Shown here: piece by piece, positions 13,748-16,500 of the stretch
How the letters are laid out: each line of letters begins with the position of its first letter
How positions within the stretch are numbered: the first letter of the stretch is position 1
NCBI GenBank assembly: GCA_937959315.1
Contig: CALGRC010000208.1
Coordinates: 1 to 16,500 of the forward strand
DNA: 16,500 bases
Direction of reading: 5' to 3'
DNA from: an uncultured Clostridia bacterium
Lineage (GTDB): Bacteria > Bacillota > Clostridia > UMGS1810
Notes under the pieces: model-generated
The model's input: the letters and a program-made list of their open reading frames with translations, nothing else
Databases searched by the model: none
Told to the model about the DNA's origin: nothing
Translations under genes and position numbers: made by a program

Positions 13748-14761
13748 TTATTTTGCGTCAACGCCTGCAATGTAGCAGATGAGGTCGACGACTTTGTTGG
13801 AATAGCCCCACTCGTTGTCGTACCAGGATACCAGCTTGACAAAGTGGTCGTTTAAAGCGATACCAGCGTCTGCGTCAAAAATGCTGGTGTGCGGGTCGTG
13901 GATAAAGTCGCTGGAAACAACAGCGTCTTCGGTATAGCCCAGGATGCCCTTGAGTTCGTTTTCCGAAGCGTCTTTGACCGCTTGCTTGATTTCGTCATAG
14001 GTAGCAGATTTTTCCAAACGGCAGGTCAGGTCGACAACCGAAACATCCAGCGTTGGTACACGGAAGGACATACCGGTCAGTTTGCCGTTGAGCTCTGGGA
14101 TAACCTTGCCAACCGCTTTTGCAGCGCCGGTTGAAGATGGGATGATATTGCCGGCTGCCGCACGGCCGCCGCGCCAGTCTTTTTTGGACGGGCCGTCAAC
14201 TGTTTTCTGGGTTGCAGTGGTGGAGTGGACGGTGGTCATCAAGCCTTCCACAATGCCAAATTTGTCATGGATAACTTTCGCCAGAGGCGCCAGGCAGTTG
14301 GTGGTGCAGGATGCATTGGAAATGATGTCCATATCTTTGGTGTATTTGTCGTTGTTGACGCCCATGACGAACATCGGGGCATCCTTGGACGGTGCAGAAA
14401 TGACAACCTTCTTCGCGCCGGCATCCAGATGTGCTTTTGCTTTGTCCATGGTGGTGTAAACGCCGGTGGACTCCACAATGTATTCTGCGCCGCATGCCTT
14501 CCATGGGATGTCAGCGGCGTTCATGCAGGCATAGACGGCGATTTCTTTGCCGTTGACTACAATTTTATCTTCGCCCTTGGCTTCAAAGGTGCCTTTGAAC
14601 TGCCCGTGGATGGTGTCGTATTTGAGCATATAGCCCATGTAATCATTTGAGATGAAGGGGTCGTTGATGCCCACTACCTCTACGTCTGGATTGTCCATCG
14701 CAGCGCGGAATACCAGGCGCCCAATGCGGCCAAAACCATTAATACCAACTTTAATTGCCAT
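13748..14761 (-). CDS. gapA: Glyceraldehyde-3-phosphate dehydrogenase, NAD-dependent
   Basis: A 337-residue glycolytic enzyme of standard length, oxidising glyceraldehyde-3-phosphate to 1,3-bisphosphoglycerate with NAD and phosphate. The Rossmann start is G6-I-N-G-F-G-R-I-G, with D34 at the NAD-ribose position. The active site is S-N-A-S-C152-T-T-N-C with H179 in T-T-V-H-S. Phosphate-site blocks (PSSTGAAKAVGKV, FRVPT) and the ending SWYDNEWGYSNKVVDLI are intact. The pattern Y-M-L-K-Y-D-T-I-H-G with M-F-V-M-G-V-N is of the GapA/GapC subtype shared with enterobacteria and eukaryotes. AAGGAGGA lies before the ATG. It is flanked by its own promoter and terminator, as fits a highly expressed single gene. 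Confidence 0.98.
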   Translation of the reverse strand: MAIKVGINGFGRIGRLVFRAAMDNPDVEVVGINDPFISNDYMGYMLKYDTIHGQFKGTFEAKGEDKIVVNGKEIAVYACMNAADIPWKACGAEYIVESTGVYTTMDKAKAHLDAGAKKVVISAPSKDAPMFVMGVNNDKYTKDMDIISNASCTTNCLAPLAKVIHDKFGIVEGLMTTVHSTTATQKTVDGPSKKDWRGGRAAAGNIIPSSTGAAKAVGKVIPELNGKLTGMSFRVPTLDVSVVDLTCRLEKSATYDEIKQAVKDASENELKGILGYTEDAVVSSDFIHDPHTSIFDADAGIALNDHFVKLVSWYDNEWGYSNKVVDLICYIAGVDAK

Positions 14762-14796
14762 ATTCGTATTTCCTCCTTCGATTTTTAATTGCCTTT

Positions 14797-14825
14797 ATTG
14801 TACTATAAATTGGCTAAATTTGCAA
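14797..14825 (-). promoter_or_regulatory. Sigma-A promoter of gapA
   Basis: On the minus strand TTGCAA (14825-14820), a 17-base spacer and TACAAT (14802-14797) lie 35 bases before the ATG. No clear terminator separates the cyclophilin gene upstream, so some read-through into gapA is possible. Confidence 0.6.
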
Positions 14826-14867
14826 GATGCATTGTGAATAAATTAACGTGATTTTTCCGCCGCCCTC

Positions 14868-15431
14868 TTATTCAACTATGGTGACAGATTTCATAATGAC
14901 CGGCGTAGTGGGCATGTCATTGGCGTCGGTTTCCACCGCGGCAATTTCATCTACCACGTCCATCCCCTCTATCACTTTGCCGAATGCAGCGTATGCGCCG
15001 TCCAGGTGGGCAACGCCGGCGGTGTCAACACAGATGAAAAACTGGCTGCTGGCCGAGTCAGGGTCGCTGGATCGCGCCATGGATACCACGCCGCGTTCGT
15101 GGTGCAGGTCATTTTGTACGCCGTTTTGGGAAAACTCACCCTTGATGGTCTTGTCAGACCCGCCCATTCCGGTGCCCTGCGGGTCGCCGCCCTGAATCAT
15201 AAAGCCGGGGATGATACGGTGAAAGGTCAGGCCGTCGTAAAAACCGGCTTCTACCAAGTTGACGAAATTTTCCACCGTTTCAGGGGCATATTCCGGGTAG
15301 AGCTCCATGGTAAAGGTTTTGCCGTTTTCCAGTTCCACCTTGACCTTTGGATGTTCCTTCGGTGTGCCGCATCCGCCGAGCCCGACGCCCATGGACAGGC
15401 ACAGCACCATTGTCACAAGTTCTTTGAGCAT
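14868..15431 (-). CDS. Cyclophilin-type peptidyl-prolyl cis-trans isomerase, lipoprotein
   Basis: A 187-residue protein. Residues 1-20 are a signal peptide ending in a good lipobox, L18-G-G-C21, so it should be anchored outside the membrane as a lipoprotein folding factor. The cyclophilin domain fills residues 29-187: F70-H-R72-I-I-P-G-F-M-I-Q-G-G-D-P, then S-S-Q-F-F-I, then L-D-G-A-Y-A-A-F-G-K-V. R72 corresponds to the catalytic Arg of cyclophilins; the Trp of the human drug site is replaced (His here), as in many bacterial members. An upstream in-frame ATG at 15464 is rejected because AAGGAGGAA lies 7 bases before the ATG at 15431. The gene begins 43 bases after the leuA stop on the same strand, with no terminator seen, so it is probably cotranscribed or read through. 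Confidence 0.93.
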   Translation of the reverse strand: MLKELVTMVLCLSMGVGLGGCGTPKEHPKVKVELENGKTFTMELYPEYAPETVENFVNLVEAGFYDGLTFHRIIPGFMIQGGDPQGTGMGGSDKTIKGEFSQNGVQNDLHHERGVVSMARSSDPDSASSQFFICVDTAGVAHLDGAYAAFGKVIEGMDVVDEIAAVETDANDMPTTPVIMKSVTIVE

Positions 15432-15474
15432 GTATGTTCCTCCTTGAAAAATAATATCCATCACGCAAGGCGGG

Positions 15475-16500
15475 TTATTTTCCGGCCTGCGCAGTGATTA
15501 GTTTATTGGTAGCCGACAAAAGCGCATTGACCGACGCGCTGATGATGTCGGTGTGGATACCGCAGCCCCAGTAGGTTTTGCCGTCGGCGGTGGTGATGCC
15601 CACATAGGCCGCCGCGCGGGATTTTGAACCGATTTCCAGCGCGTGCTCGGTATAAGCAAGGTCGGAATATTCAATGTGGAACCGTTTTTTGAGCGCGTCA
15701 GATACTGCGTCCAAACGCCCGTTGCCGTCGCCGGCCAGCAGTTCTTCCTTGCCATCGACCGTCAGGCGCACTTCCGCATGATAAGTGCCGTTATGCTGGA
15801 AGTGGAATTCGTTGATTTCCACCGGGGTGGCCAGATTGACATAATGTTCCATAAAGATATCGCGGATTTCGTCTGGCAGTAGCTCTTTGTGTGCACGGTC
15901 GGAGATGCCCTTTACAGTATATCCCAGATCTTCGCGCATATTCTTGGGCAGGTTGAAGCCAAAGTTTTCCTGCAGCACAAAGGCCGCGCCGCCCTTGCCG
16001 CTCTGGCTGTTGATGCGGATAATCGGCTCGTATTCCCGGCCCACGTCCTTGGGGTCAATGGGCAAATAGGGCACCATCCACATCTCGCTGTCATGCTCGC
16101 GCATATAATCGAAGCCCTTTTTGATGGCGTCCTGATGGGAACCGGAAAAGGCGGTGAACACCAGATCGCCCTCGTAGGGGGCGCGCTCATGCACCTTCAT
16201 TTTGGTACACCGTTCATAGATCCTGCGCAGCATGGGCAGGTTGGAGAAATTCAGCTTGGGGTCAACGCCCTGGGTATACAGATTCAGGCCCAGCGTTACC
16301 ACGTCCACATTGCCGGTGCGCTCGCCGTTTCCAAAGAGCGTGCCCTCTATGCGCTCGGCCCCGGCCAACATGGCCAACTCGGCATCCGCCACCCCGGTGC
16401 CCCGGTCATTGTGGGGATGCACGCTGATTATGGCCGATTCCCGGTTTTTCAGATGGCGGCAAAAGTACTCCACCTGATCCGCAAACCCGTTGGGGGTGGA
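15475..16500 (-). CDS. leuA: 2-isopropylmalate synthase, long form (partial, N-terminus beyond right edge)
   Basis: The frame is open to the right edge (the first visible residues are STPNGFADQVEYF), so about 341 C-terminal residues are seen. 2-isopropylmalate synthase condenses acetyl-CoA with 2-ketoisovalerate, the first committed step of leucine synthesis. S-V-H-P-H-N-D carries the metal-binding histidines of the TIM barrel, and G-N-G-E-R-T-G-N-V-D is the family signature. After the linker subdomains, about the last 120 residues form the leucine-binding regulatory (LeuA dimer) domain, including G-D-G-N-G-R-L-D-A-V. The wording VHPHNDRGTG...GVDPKLNFS is that of the long LeuA type found in actinobacteria and yeast. 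A GTG at 16473 is in frame but internal, not a start. The leader, where any leucine control would sit, is outside the window. Confidence 0.95.
   Translation of the reverse strand, partial: STPNGFADQVEYFCRHLKNRESAIISVHPHNDRGTGVADAELAMLAGAERIEGTLFGNGERTGNVDVVTLGLNLYTQGVDPKLNFSNLPMLRRIYERCTKMKVHERAPYEGDLVFTAFSGSHQDAIKKGFDYMREHDSEMWMVPYLPIDPKDVGREYEPIIRINSQSGKGGAAFVLQENFGFNLPKNMREDLGYTVKGISDRAHKELLPDEIRDIFMEHYVNLATPVEINEFHFQHNGTYHAEVRLTVDGKEELLAGDGNGRLDAVSDALKKRFHIEYSDLAYTEHALEIGSKSRAAAYVGITTADGKTYWGCGIHTDIISASVNALLSATNKLITAQAGK

Noticed and set aside
15464..15495. Imperfect hairpin around the leuA stop codon as a terminator
   Set aside because: CGCAAGGC and GCCTGCG pair with a bulge, but no T run follows on the minus strand, so termination between leuA and the cyclophilin gene is not supported.

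Overview
The window looks like chromosomal core sequence from an anaerobic, endospore-forming member of the Clostridia (Oscillospiraceae/Ruminococcaceae-like). The reasons are a full-length spoIIE, a SipL-type protein with SPOCS and LysM domains (a clostridial coat-morphogenesis factor), strong AGGAGG-type ribosome binding sites, intrinsic terminators with long T runs, and moderate GC content. I see no tRNA, rRNA, CRISPR array, phage or insertion sequence. Every intergenic gap is under 300 bases.

Layout. Bases 1-3500 are an accessory metabolic block: a PAP2 phosphatase cut by the left edge (minus), an AraC-family regulator (minus), and divergent from it a ThuA-like gene followed by a Gfo/Idh/MocA oxidoreductase (plus), closed by a very strong terminator. 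The 1.5-1.7 kb divergent region holds two back-to-back sigma-A promoters and a 22-bp-spaced direct repeat overlapping both -35 boxes, which suggests the AraC protein controls the pair. Bases 3500-6460 are the sporulation block: spoIIE behind a promoter with the atypical 21-bp spacing known for spoIIE genes and Spo0A-box-like motifs, then an 82-residue membrane protein preceded by a sequence that fits the sigma-F consensus.

Bases 6469-9351 hold an M20 amidohydrolase (minus) and, divergent from it, sipL with a sigma-E-like promoter. Bases 9355-11380 form a plus-strand operon: rlmH (TTG start), an ANT(6)-type aminoglycoside nucleotidyltransferase and a small lipoprotein. Convergent to it is a 738-residue polytopic membrane protein that carries a C-terminal DUF6273-like domain, an unusual fusion. 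The right end (minus) has gapA, a lipoprotein cyclophilin, and the C-terminal part of a long-form 2-isopropylmalate synthase running off the window.

No clearly new multi-gene system is visible. The best leads are the sigma-F-like small membrane gene directly behind spoIIE, the membrane/DUF6273 fusion, the AraC-ThuA-oxidoreductase divergon, and the pairing of rlmH with an aminoglycoside nucleotidyltransferase. All promoter assignments come from reading by eye, not from scoring.
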